64,000 nucleotides of DNA from Roseovarius sp. M141 (GTDB taxonomy: Bacteria; Pseudomonadota; Alphaproteobacteria; Rhodobacterales; Rhodobacteraceae), in NCBI RefSeq assembly GCF_024355225.1, contig NZ_VCNH01000008.1, forward strand, positions 1,860,001-1,924,000, written 5' to 3'. The notes below the pieces were generated by a model. That model searched no databases. It was not told the DNA's origin and saw only the letters and a list, made by a program, of their open reading frames with translations. Of the stretch, positions 17,888 to 26,386 are shown in pieces (position 1 is the stretch's first letter; each line of letters opens with the position of its first letter). The position numbers were made by a program, and so were the translations under genes.

Positions 17888-19120
17888 ATGACCCGCCAGA
17901 CCCTCGATCAGAAGCTTGCGATTCTCAGCGATGCCGCCAAATACGACGCCTCCTGCGCGTCGTCGGGCGGCACCAAGCGCAATGCGCGCGGCGGTGGCCT
18001 CGGCTCCAACACCGGCAGCGGGATCTGCCATTCCTACGCCCCAGATGGCCGCTGCATCAGCTTGCTGAAAATCCTGATGACGAACTTCTGCATCTACGAT
18101 TGTAGCTATTGCATCAACCGGGTGTCCTCCAACGTGCCGCGCGCGCGGTTTTCCGTCGATGAGGTCGTTAAGCTGACCATCGAATTCTATCGCCGCAACT
18201 ACATCGAAGGGCTGTTCCTGTCCTCCGGCGTCATCCGCTCGCCCGATGCGACGATGTCGGACATGGTGCAGATCGCCCGCAAGCTACGGCAAGAGGAGAA
18301 TTTCAAAGGCTATATCCACTTGAAAACCATCCCCGACGCTGCGCCGGAGTTGATCGCGGAGGCAGGGCTGCTGTCGGACCGCCTGTCTATCAACGTAGAG
18401 CTTCCGACCGATGCCGCGCTGGGCACCTATGCGCCGGAAAAGAACCCCGGCCAGATCCGCCGCGCCATGGCCGATGTGCGCCAGCGCCGCGAGGCGTCCA
18501 AGGACCGCAGCCACACAGGCAAGCGCCCGCCGAAATTCGCCCCCGCCGGGCAATCAACTCAAGTGATCATCGGCGCGGATGCGTCCACCGATGCGACCGT
18601 TCTGGGGCAATCGACGCGGCTCTATTCCAGCTATGGCCTGCGCCGCGTCTATTATTCGGCTTTCTCGCCCATTCCCGATGCCTCGGCCAAGCTGCCGTTG
18701 ATCAGCCCGCCCTTGCAGCGCGAACATCGCCTGTATCAGGCGGACTGGCTGCTGCGGTTCTATGGCTTTGACGTGGACGAGATTACGTCGGTCACGCCGG
18801 ACGGCAATCTGGCCCTCGATATCGATCCGAAGCTGGCTTGGGCGCTTCAGCATCGCGGCCTATTTCCGCTGGATGTAAATCGCGCCAGCCGTGATTTGCT
18901 GCTGCGCGTTCCCGGATTTGGCGTAAGGACCGTAAGCCGGATCCTGACCACGCGCCGCCACCGTCATTTGCGTTACGAGGATATCACGCGCATGGGGGCG
19001 TCGATGAAAAAGGCGGGCGCGTTCGTGATTGCGGGCGGCTGGACGCCCGGCAGTCTGACCGACAGCGCCCATCTGCGCGCGCGTTTCGCGCCGCCGCCCG
19101 AGCAGATGAGCCTGTTTTGA
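17888..19120 (+). CDS. Radical SAM protein linked to uracil-DNA glycosylase family (putative DNA modification/repair)
   Basis: A 410-residue radical SAM protein. The 4Fe-4S/SAM motif is CIYDCSYC (Cx3Cx2C) near residue 66, preceded by LLKILMTNF. The C-terminal part has a helix-hairpin-helix (DVNRASRDLLLRVPGFGVRTVSRIL), typical of nucleic acid contact. The family is known for its consistent linkage to a UDG-superfamily partner, and here the partner starts on the same base as this stop. A role in repairing or rewriting a DNA base is inferred from that link; the reaction is not known. ATG 17888 is chosen since the protein then starts TRQTLDQKLAIL directly at the conserved region. Confidence 0.88.
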   Translation: MTRQTLDQKLAILSDAAKYDASCASSGGTKRNARGGGLGSNTGSGICHSYAPDGRCISLLKILMTNFCIYDCSYCINRVSSNVPRARFSVDEVVKLTIEFYRRNYIEGLFLSSGVIRSPDATMSDMVQIARKLRQEENFKGYIHLKTIPDAAPELIAEAGLLSDRLSINVELPTDAALGTYAPEKNPGQIRRAMADVRQRREASKDRSHTGKRPPKFAPAGQSTQVIIGADASTDATVLGQSTRLYSSYGLRRVYYSAFSPIPDASAKLPLISPPLQREHRLYQADWLLRFYGFDVDEITSVTPDGNLALDIDPKLAWALQHRGLFPLDVNRASRDLLLRVPGFGVRTVSRILTTRRHRHLRYEDITRMGASMKKAGAFVIAGGWTPGSLTDSAHLRARFAPPPEQMSLF

Positions 19121-20583
19121 TGCACCGGGTGACAGTGCCGCTGATCGGCGCGGCAGATGCATGGCGCGTTGCCGCGCGCGGGTTGCTGGCGGCAGGGGTG
19201 GCGCCGGGCGATGTGTTGTGGAACGCCGAGGGGCAGGGCGGCGCGCCTGATCTGTTCGCAGCGGATGCAGCAGTGCCTGTGGGCACCGGCGCCGTGATCG
19301 TGCCGCGCAGTTTCATCGGGCTGGCAAGTACGGTGGTCTTTCACACCGATCCGCAGCGGTTCGCGCGGCTCTATGCGCTGTTGTGGCGGCTGCGGGGGGC
19401 GCCGCATCTGATGTCGGATCGCGCCGATCCTGATCTGGCAAAACTACGCCAGATGGAAAAGGCGGTGCATCGCTGCCGTCACAAGATGCGCGCTTTCGTC
19501 CGCTTTCGCGAGATCGGCGCGCCGGATGCGCCCCGGCGCAGTTTTGCCGCGTGGTTCGAGCCGACGCATTACACGCTGGAGATGAATTCCGGCTTTTTTC
19601 GAGACCGCTTTGCCGACATGGACTGGCGCATCGTCACCCCGGACGTGACGGCGATCTATGAGCAGGGCAAGGTCCGGCTGGAGCCGGGGCAGGCGGCGCC
19701 GCAGCTGCCCGAGGACGCGAGTGAGGAGTTGTGGCTGACCTATTTCCGCAACATCTTCAATCCCGCGCGGCTGAAGGTGAACGCGATGAGATCCGAGATG
19801 CCGCGCAAATACTGGAAAAACCTGCCGGAGGCGGCGGCGATTCCGGGTCTGATCGCGGACGCTCCGGCGCGCGCCCGCGCCATGGCCGCCGCCGCGCCGA
19901 CCTTGCCGCCCCTGCGCGCCGCCGCTGCGCAGGCGGGGCTCGCGCTGCATGTCTCGGCGTGGACTGATACCGGCGAGGGGCTGGAGGCCGCCATTCGCGC
20001 CTGCACCCGCTGCCCCTTGCATTGCAACGCGACCCAGGCCGTCTGCGGCGAAGGACCGGAGCGCGCGGCGCTGATGGTGGTGGGCGAGCAGCCCGGCGAC
20101 CACGAGGATCTGGCAGGGCGCCCCTTTGTCGGGCCTGCCGGGCAGTTGTTCGATAAGGTGGCGGCAGAGGCCGGGCTGAACCGCGAGGCGGCCTATGTCA
20201 CCAACGCCGTCAAACATTTCAAGCACATACCGCGCGGGCGTAGGCGCATCCACCAGCGCCCAGATGCGGGCGAGGTGGACCATTGCAAATGGTGGCTGGA
20301 GGCGGAGATTACGCTCGCCAAACCGACCCTGATTGTCGCCATGGGGGCCACGGCGGCGCTGGCGCTGACGGGGTCCGGAGCGCGGATCACCGCCCGGCGC
20401 GGCACGGTCGAGAAGGGTGCCCTGGGCCATGAGGTGCTGATCACGGTGCATCCGTCGTACCTGCTGCGACTGCCGGACCCGCAGGCGCGAGAGCGTGCCA
20501 CCACTGATTTTCGCGCCGATCTGTCGCTGGCGGCGCGGCTGGTGCCTAGCGCTTTGGCCGGCCCATCTGCCACGCTTCGGTGA
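19120..20583 (+). CDS. udgX: DUF4130-UdgX fusion: uracil-DNA-binding glycosylase-family protein
   Basis: A 487-residue two-domain protein. Residues 1 to about 260 are the DUF4130-type domain found beside radical SAM partners (MEKAVHRCRHKMRAFVRFRE; NPARLKVNAMRSEMPRKYWKNLPE). The rest is a family-4-like UDG: 4Fe-4S cysteines from CTRCPL, motif GEQPGDHED, VGPAGQLFD, and HPSYLLR near the end. The loop RGRRRIHQRP contains the RRIH signature of UdgX, whose His is known in mycobacterial UdgX to attack the abasic sugar and leave the protein covalently bound to uracil-containing DNA. Thus it is likely to bind uracil sites irreversibly. ATG 19120 overlaps the radical SAM stop by one base. Its 3' end overlaps the convergent flavin reductase gene by 38 bases. 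Confidence 0.9.
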   Translation: MHRVTVPLIGAADAWRVAARGLLAAGVAPGDVLWNAEGQGGAPDLFAADAAVPVGTGAVIVPRSFIGLASTVVFHTDPQRFARLYALLWRLRGAPHLMSDRADPDLAKLRQMEKAVHRCRHKMRAFVRFREIGAPDAPRRSFAAWFEPTHYTLEMNSGFFRDRFADMDWRIVTPDVTAIYEQGKVRLEPGQAAPQLPEDASEELWLTYFRNIFNPARLKVNAMRSEMPRKYWKNLPEAAAIPGLIADAPARARAMAAAAPTLPPLRAAAAQAGLALHVSAWTDTGEGLEAAIRACTRCPLHCNATQAVCGEGPERAALMVVGEQPGDHEDLAGRPFVGPAGQLFDKVAAEAGLNREAAYVTNAVKHFKHIPRGRRRIHQRPDAGEVDHCKWWLEAEITLAKPTLIVAMGATAALALTGSGARITARRGTVEKGALGHEVLITVHPSYLLRLPDPQARERATTDFRADLSLAARLVPSALAGPSATLR

Positions 20584-21145
20584 CGGTTGCGTAATCGGCA
20601 TATCCCATGCGCGCGATGGGCCGCGCCGCCACCGTGTCAAAGCGGCCATCCGTGATGAATTCGTCGCGGATATGCGTTCGCACGACCTCGCCGATCACCA
20701 AAAACCGCTCCAGCAGGGTGCCGTGCCGGTCGCTGAGCTGGCGCACGTCCAAGGTGACACATTCCAGCGCGGCGGGGCTGGCGGCAACGAAAGGGGTCTG
20801 GATGACAATGGGCGCGCCTTGCTCCAGCCCGGCCAGATCGAATTCAATCACGCCCGATGGCTCGGGCGCGGAGGTGATGTTCATCTGCTGGGCCAATGCC
20901 TCGGTCGCCAGAGAAAAGGTGAATTCACCCCGCTCGCGCGCATAGGTGGCGGAATGTTTCGCGCCTTCGCTGGAAAACATGACCATGTCCGGGTTTGACC
21001 CGATCCCGTTGAAGAAAGAATAGGGTGCCAGATTGGCCTGCCCACCCGGATCCAGCGTTCCGATCCAGCCGATGGGGCGCGGCGCGATGATTGCCTTGAA
21101 CGGGTTATGTTTCAGTATCTCGGGTCGCGTTTCGCCGTAGTGCAT
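20546..21145 (-). CDS. Flavin reductase-fold FMN-binding protein
   Basis: A 199-residue protein of the flavin reductase-like split-barrel family. The FMN-binding pattern is seen in IIAPRPIGWIGTLD, LAPYSFFNGIGSNPDMVMFSS and ATYARERGEFTFSLA. Family members reduce flavin for partner monooxygenases or act as small flavoproteins; no monooxygenase is adjacent. ATG 21145 has AGGAGCC in the right place. The gene runs into the end of udgX on the other strand (38-base convergent overlap) and lies 169 bases after the ABC permease gene, so it may be a separate unit. Confidence 0.85.
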   Translation of the reverse strand: MHYGETRPEILKHNPFKAIIAPRPIGWIGTLDPGGQANLAPYSFFNGIGSNPDMVMFSSEGAKHSATYARERGEFTFSLATEALAQQMNITSAPEPSGVIEFDLAGLEQGAPIVIQTPFVAASPAALECVTLDVRQLSDRHGTLLERFLVIGEVVRTHIRDEFITDGRFDTVAARPIARMGYADYATVTEAWQMGRPKR

Positions 21146-21250
21146 GGATGGCTCCTGTCTCAAGTGCGCCCGGATTGGTGGCCACTTTAGTTGCCTGTGC
21201 AGCAGTGTCGAGCGCGCGCGCGCCTCTGTGCGGTCTGTGTTTGTATGAGG

Positions 21251-21285
21251 TGGCAGGATTTGGGTATTTTCACCAAGAAAAAGCC
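21251..21285. repeat. Possible copy of a dispersed Rhodobacterales intergenic repeat
   Basis: TGGCAGGATTTGGGTATTTTC followed by an AAGAAAAAG tract resembles the unit before birA (58364-58394: TGGCAGGAGTATTTTCGG, then GATGAAAG). I recall similar units in many roseobacter intergenic regions; two copies by eye are weak proof. Confidence 0.35.
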
Positions 21286-21314
21286 GGATGGCCGCGTGAA
21301 TTGCACAGGTGTGC

Positions 21315-22145
21315 CTAGTGTGGCGCGGCAAGGTTGCGCAGCGCATCGCCAAGGCAGGTGACACCGATCGCCGTGGCTGCAATCATCGCGCCGGGCCAGA
21401 GGGCGCGACCGGGATAGGTGCCCAAGTGGGGCGTGCCCTCGTAAATCAGCCGCCCCCAGCTGGGAAGGTCAGGCGGAAAACCGAGGCCCAGAAAGCTGAG
21501 CGCGCTTTCCATCAGGATCGCGGAGGCAGCGGCCAGCGCGGCGGAAACGCTGAGCGACGGGGCGATGTTTGGCAGGATGTGATGCAGGGCGACCCGCATC
21601 GGGTGCAAGCCGGACAGCTTTGCGGCAGCGATGAAGTCGCGTTGCGTCACGCTGCGCACTTCGGCGCGCAGGATGCGGGCGGTTCCCATCCAGCTGGTCG
21701 CACCGATGGACAGGGTGATCAGCGTGAAGATCCCAGCCTGCGCCCCAAGCGCTGCGGTCAGGGGCGCGCGAAAAAGGGTTGCCGCGATCAGCAGCAGGGG
21801 CAGGAGCGGCAGGCACAAAAAGATATCGGTCAGCCGCATCAATTGCCCGTCAAGACGCCGGGACATACCCGCCGCGATGCCGATACCCAGCCCCAGCCCC
21901 GTCCCGACCATCGCGGCCATCAGCGCCACGGCCAGCGACACGCGCCCGCCCGCCAGCAGTCGCGCTGCCAGATCGCGGCCCAGCTGATCGGTGCCCAGCG
22001 GATGCGCAAGGCTGGCAGGCGCATTGCGCGCGGAAAGGTCCATGGTCTCAGGCGGCAGGGGCCAAAGGAGTGGCCCCAGCAGCACGAAGGCCACCGCGCC
22101 GCCCAGCAGCAGTATGCCGGGCCCGGGCCTGAGCGCGCTATGCAT
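21315..22145 (-). CDS. ABC transporter permease, peptide type (DppC-like)
   Basis: A 276-residue inner-membrane permease. It has a short N-terminal hydrophobic segment, then the HPLGTDQLGRDLAARLLAG motif that marks DppC/OppC subunits, about five more membrane spans, and the EAA-loop region (LHPMRVALHHILPNI) that docks the ATPase. It overlaps the DppB-like gene by eight bases. With the DppB-like permease and the binding protein upstream it forms a peptide/nickel-type importer. No ATPase gene follows. Confidence 0.9.
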   Translation of the reverse strand: MHSALRPGPGILLLGGAVAFVLLGPLLWPLPPETMDLSARNAPASLAHPLGTDQLGRDLAARLLAGGRVSLAVALMAAMVGTGLGLGIGIAAGMSRRLDGQLMRLTDIFLCLPLLPLLLIAATLFRAPLTAALGAQAGIFTLITLSIGATSWMGTARILRAEVRSVTQRDFIAAAKLSGLHPMRVALHHILPNIAPSLSVSAALAAASAILMESALSFLGLGFPPDLPSWGRLIYEGTPHLGTYPGRALWPGAMIAATAIGVTCLGDALRNLAAPH

Positions 22146-23145
22146 GTTGGGGCCTTGGGTCGATGCGCGCGATGATCAGATCGGCCGTCAGATTTGCCAG
22201 CACGATCAGCACTGCGATTATCATCGTCACGGTCTGCACCACCGGCAGATCGCCCGCGTGCAGCGATTGAATCAAGAGCTGGCCGATTCCGTTCACGCCA
22301 AAGATCTGCTCGGTGATGATCGCGCCGGCAAAGATCTGGGGTGTGCCCAGTGCGATGACGGTCAGCGTTGAGGTCCATGAGTTGCGCAGTGCGTGGCCCA
22401 GAAGGATGCGCCGCTGGGTCAGCCCCTTGGCGCGGGCGGTGCGGATATAGTCCTGACCCAGCGCGTCCAGCATCGCCGCGCGGGTGTAGCGGGTGATCTG
22501 CGCCGTGGTTTGCAGTGACAGCACGGCCACGGGCAGGATCATCTGGCGGATCTGCACGACTGCGCTGTCCCACCCGGTGACGCGATGCGTGGTGTCATAG
22601 ACCGTCGGCATCCATCCCAGACAAATGGCGAAGATGTAGATTAGCACCGCGGCGGTGAAATAGGGCGGCAATCCATAGCCCATCGCTGCAAGCCCGGTGC
22701 CGACCCGCTCCAGCGCCGTGCCTTGGCGCGCCGCAGACCAGACGCCCAGTGCCACCGCAGCCATCGTGCCGATCAGATAGGCCAGCCCGACCACGACCAG
22801 CGTCTGGGGCAGTCGCTGCGCGATCAGGGACATTACCGGCGCGCGGGTTTGCCAACTGAGGATGCGCGGCGTCGCGGCAGCAAGATCCGTGCCCAGCACC
22901 GCATCCAGCGCAACCGATGGCTCGACCACCACCATCTGCCACAGCCAGAGCGCGTAGCGGACAGGCGCGCTCCGGTCCAGCCCCAGCGCTGCGCGCATAT
23001 CGGCGCGCACCTCTTCGGGGATGGTGTGGGGCAGCTGCGCCATCGGGTCCCCCGGCGCGAGTTCCAGAAGCGCAAAGATCAGCGCCGATATCACCAACAG
23101 CGTCGGCACGGCCACGGCAAGACGGCGAAGGGCGTTGGATCGCAT
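22138..23145 (-). CDS. ABC transporter permease, peptide type (DppB-like)
   Basis: A 335-residue permease with six expected membrane spans: one at the N-terminus (RLAVAVPTLLVISALIFAL), the LAPGDPMAQLP periplasmic segment typical of DppB/OppB, and the EAA loop near TRAAMLDALGQDYIRTARAKGL. The open frame extends 26 codons upstream, but ATG 23145 starts right at the membrane segment. It is 88 bases after the substrate-binding protein gene and overlaps the DppC-like gene. Confidence 0.9.
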   Translation of the reverse strand: MRSNALRRLAVAVPTLLVISALIFALLELAPGDPMAQLPHTIPEEVRADMRAALGLDRSAPVRYALWLWQMVVVEPSVALDAVLGTDLAAATPRILSWQTRAPVMSLIAQRLPQTLVVVGLAYLIGTMAAVALGVWSAARQGTALERVGTGLAAMGYGLPPYFTAAVLIYIFAICLGWMPTVYDTTHRVTGWDSAVVQIRQMILPVAVLSLQTTAQITRYTRAAMLDALGQDYIRTARAKGLTQRRILLGHALRNSWTSTLTVIALGTPQIFAGAIITEQIFGVNGIGQLLIQSLHAGDLPVVQTVTMIIAVLIVLANLTADLIIARIDPRPQHA

Positions 23146-23233
23146 GAAATGGCCTTGGCTGTCCGCAGGGTGAGGGGGGCGGTGATATGGGGCAAGTGTC
23201 CGTTGCGCCGATCCCGGCGTCAAGTGGCGCCGG

Positions 23234-24946
23234 TCAGGGGCGCGACCTGTGCCAGTCCGCGATGTTCCACAGCTCGCTGTCCCATGCGTTCATGCGCACG
23301 CCCTCCAGCGTGTTGGAATGGGCAGACACACGGCCGCGATCGACCAGCGGCAAGACGGCGTAGCTCTGCACCAGCATGTCGTTCAGCCTGCGCGCCAGCG
23401 CCGCGCGATCGTCCGGCCCGGCGGTGACTGACAGCCGATCCAGCAGCGTGTCATAGGCAGGATCGCACCAGCCGCCGACATTGCGGCCCTGCCATCCGTT
23501 CCGCGCATGCGGGATATCGTCGCAAGCCCAGCCGGACAGATAGGCCTCGGGGTCGGTGCCGTCCGACGCGCTGGCATACATCTGGACATGTGCGCCGAAT
23601 TTCTGAAGCGTGTCCTGATTGCCCGTATCAGTGCTGAAAAAGACCGATGGGTCGATGTTGCGCAGGTCGGTTTCGATGCCGATCTGGCGCCACCATTCCT
23701 TGGCCAGAACCTGAAAATCCTGACGCACCGCGTTTGTCGACGTCTGAAAGGTAAAACGCAGTTCCCGCCCGTCCCGCGCGCGTATCCCGTCGCCGTCGTC
23801 GTCTGTCCAGCCCGCATCGGACAGTAGGGCCCTCGCGCCCGGTATGTCCTGCACCGCGCAGCCGTCATTGGCGCGCGAGGCGTAGGCCGACGGGCCGGGT
23901 ACGATGTTGCAGGTGACGCGGCCGGCGGTGCCATACCCGATTTGCGTCATCAGGGTGCGGTCCAGTGCCATGGATAGGGCGCGGCGTACCGCGATATCGG
24001 CCATCGCCGGATGCGGTATCGGATTCGGGCCGCGTGTCGAGGATCCGCGCGGCGCCGGTTCGGGCAGGTTGAGCGCCATACGCTCGACCAGGGTCGAGAA
24101 GGCAGTGACGACCTGCCCATTGTCCTTGGCGGCCATGGCGCTCAACACATCGGGGCTGAGTTGCAGGTTCCAGGCATAGTCGAATTCGCCGGTTTCCAGC
24201 ACCGCGCGCCCGGCTGCAATTGCGCTTCCCCCGCCCTTGAGGAGGACCGCGCCGAAGGCGGGCGCATCCGGCGCGCGATATGCCGGATTCGCGTCAAAAC
24301 GCGCGGCATCGCCGGGCCTGAAATTAACCACGCGGAACGGGCCTGTGCCGATGGGGGCAAAATTCGCCTCGGTGCAGGCGGCGGCGCGGGCGCCCAGGCA
24401 ATCCGCAAATTGCGCCGCCTGAATCACAGGCGTCTGCGGGCCGACGAAGGGACCGTAGGGATGGGGTCGTGGTACGGCGAATTGCAGTACGGCGGTCAGC
24501 GCGTCGGGCGTGTCCACGGCAGCCACGTCGCGGAACTTGGCCTGTTGGGCGCAGCCGCTGCCGGGGGTCATGCAGTATTCCATGGTAAATTTGACATCAT
24601 CAGAGGTGACCGGGGTGCCGTCGGACCATGTCAGCCCGGACCGTAACTGCCATGTGATGCTGCGCAGGTCGGGTGCGATGCCGCCATTTTCCCGCGTTGG
24701 GATTTCGCGCGCGAGCCATGGGATCATCTCGCCATCGGGGTCGAGGCGGGCCAGCGGCTCCAGCACGAGGCTGGCGGCCTCCACGTCCTTGACACCGCCC
24801 GAAAGGTAGGGATTCAGCGTCGACGGTGCCTGCCAATAATAAAGCCGCAGCAGTCCGTCCGCACCGCGCCCAGCGGGCGCATCCCCTGCAAGGGCGGGCA
24901 AGGGTAGGCACAGCGATAGCGCCGCTGCGATCATTCTGGCTGGCAT
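23234..24946 (-). CDS. ABC transporter substrate-binding protein (SBP family 5)
   Basis: A 570-residue periplasmic binding protein with a signal peptide (MPARMIAAALSLCLPLPALAG). Family-5 features include LYYWQAPSTLNPYLS at the start of the mature protein, LVLEPLARLDPDGEMIPWLA, WSDGTPVTSDDVKFTMEY, and the C-terminal PEAYLSGW region. These proteins bring peptides, nickel complexes or other solutes to a Dpp-like permease pair, here encoded directly downstream. ATG 24946 is preferred over 24952 because GGAGG then lies six bases away instead of touching the start codon. Confidence 0.9.
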   Translation of the reverse strand: MPARMIAAALSLCLPLPALAGDAPAGRGADGLLRLYYWQAPSTLNPYLSGGVKDVEAASLVLEPLARLDPDGEMIPWLAREIPTRENGGIAPDLRSITWQLRSGLTWSDGTPVTSDDVKFTMEYCMTPGSGCAQQAKFRDVAAVDTPDALTAVLQFAVPRPHPYGPFVGPQTPVIQAAQFADCLGARAAACTEANFAPIGTGPFRVVNFRPGDAARFDANPAYRAPDAPAFGAVLLKGGGSAIAAGRAVLETGEFDYAWNLQLSPDVLSAMAAKDNGQVVTAFSTLVERMALNLPEPAPRGSSTRGPNPIPHPAMADIAVRRALSMALDRTLMTQIGYGTAGRVTCNIVPGPSAYASRANDGCAVQDIPGARALLSDAGWTDDDGDGIRARDGRELRFTFQTSTNAVRQDFQVLAKEWWRQIGIETDLRNIDPSVFFSTDTGNQDTLQKFGAHVQMYASASDGTDPEAYLSGWACDDIPHARNGWQGRNVGGWCDPAYDTLLDRLSVTAGPDDRAALARRLNDMLVQSYAVLPLVDRGRVSAHSNTLEGVRMNAWDSELWNIADWHRSRP

Positions 24947-25223
24947 TGCCATCCTCCGGCGTGGGTCAGGGCAGGATCGGAAAGACGGTAACCAAGAATA
25001 CGAGTACAGTGGTTGAAGTGACATAAAACGGTCAGATGTTTCCAGACCTGCGGCAGCCTATTCCGTCAATATACGCAAAAATTATACCTAATTTACGTAA
25101 CGTGATCTCGAGATACGACTCACCCGCGCCTCAGTCACGGCTGCCACGCCTCTTTACCTGCGCCGCAGTCGGGGTCATCTTGGGTCTGCGGACCCTCGCG
25201 CGGCGGCCTTCAGGAGAACCCCA

Positions 25224-26384
25224 ATGCCCATCAAGAACCGTTTTGCCGAAACTCACGACACGATCACGGCATGGCGCCGGGATATCCACGCTCATCCCGA
25301 ACTGTTGTTCGACACGCACCGCACCAGCGCACTGGTCGCCGAAAAGCTGCGTGAATTTGGCTGTGACGATGTGGTGACAGGCATCGGGCGCACGGGGGTC
25401 GTGGGGGTGATCAAGGGGCGGCGCACCGGCTCGGGCAAGGTGATCGGGCTGCGCGCGGATATGGACGCGCTGCCGATCCTCGAGGCGACGGGCGCGCCCC
25501 ATGCCAGCACCGTGCCGGGTGCGATGCATGCCTGCGGCCATGACGGGCACACCGCCATGTTGCTGGGTGCCGCGCAATACATCGCCGAAACGCGCAATTT
25601 CGATGGCACTGCCGTGGTCATTTTTCAGCCCGCCGAAGAGGGCGGTGCCGGCGGTCTTGTGATGTGTCAGGACGGCTTGATGGACCGCTTCGGCATTCAG
25701 GAAGTCTACGGCCTGCACAACTGGCCAGGACAACCGGCGGGTAGCTTTGCCATCCGGCCCGGTGCCTTCTTTGCCTCGACCGATGAATTCGAAATCACCG
25801 TGCAGGGGCGCGGCGGCCACGCGGCCAAGCCGCATGAGGGCGTCGATCCCATCGTCATGGCGGCGCAGCTGGTCACGATGATGCAAACAATCTCCAGCCG
25901 CAACGCCGACCCGACCGAGCAGTTGGTCGTGTCGGTCACGTCCATCGAATCCTCGTCCAAGGCGTTGAATGTCATTCCGGGCAGCGTGCAGCTGAAGGGC
26001 ACGATTCGCACGCTGGAACCGGCAATGCGCGATTTGGCGGAAACGCGGCTGCGCACCATCTGCACCAGTCTGGGCGCGGCGATGGGGGGCATCATAGATC
26101 TGGAGTATCAGCGCAACTATCCGGTGATGGTCAACCATGCGGATCAGACCGAATTCGCCGCAGATGTCGCGCGCGAGATCAGCGGCGCGTGCGTCGAGGC
26201 TCCGCTGGTCATGGGCGGTGAGGATTTCGCCTATATGCTGGAGGAAAGGCCTGGCGCCTATATCCTGCTGGGCAACGGCGACACGGCGCCAGTGCATAAC
26301 GCCGAATACGATTTCGACGATGCGATCATTCCCACGGGGTGCAGCTGGTGGGCCGAACTGATCGAGCGGCGCATGCCGGCCTGA
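25224..26384 (+). CDS. M20-family amidohydrolase (hippurate hydrolase/N-acyl amino acid hydrolase type)
   Basis: A 386-residue metal-dependent amidohydrolase of peptidase family M20D. It shows the RRDIHAHPEL start, metal ligands in MHACGHDGHTAML, the QPAEEGGAGG Glu pair, the dimerisation domain GRGGHAAKPHEGVDPI, and the late GGEDFAYMLEERPGAY. Enzymes of this group cleave N-acyl amino acids such as hippurate; the physiological substrate is unknown. AGGAG precedes ATG 25224. It is divergent from the peptide-type ABC importer, which may deliver acylated amino acids or peptides, though this is inference. The 277-base gap upstream is AT-rich around 25070-25105 and holds TTACGTAA, a likely divergent promoter region. 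Confidence 0.88.
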   Translation: MPIKNRFAETHDTITAWRRDIHAHPELLFDTHRTSALVAEKLREFGCDDVVTGIGRTGVVGVIKGRRTGSGKVIGLRADMDALPILEATGAPHASTVPGAMHACGHDGHTAMLLGAAQYIAETRNFDGTAVVIFQPAEEGGAGGLVMCQDGLMDRFGIQEVYGLHNWPGQPAGSFAIRPGAFFASTDEFEITVQGRGGHAAKPHEGVDPIVMAAQLVTMMQTISSRNADPTEQLVVSVTSIESSSKALNVIPGSVQLKGTIRTLEPAMRDLAETRLRTICTSLGAAMGGIIDLEYQRNYPVMVNHADQTEFAADVAREISGACVEAPLVMGGEDFAYMLEERPGAYILLGNGDTAPVHNAEYDFDDAIIPTGCSWWAELIERRMPA

Positions 26385-26386
26385 TC

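Noticed and set aside
16457..18031. 524-codon open frame opposite gabT
   Set aside because: Crosses the gabT terminator and has no family match; shadow of gabT.
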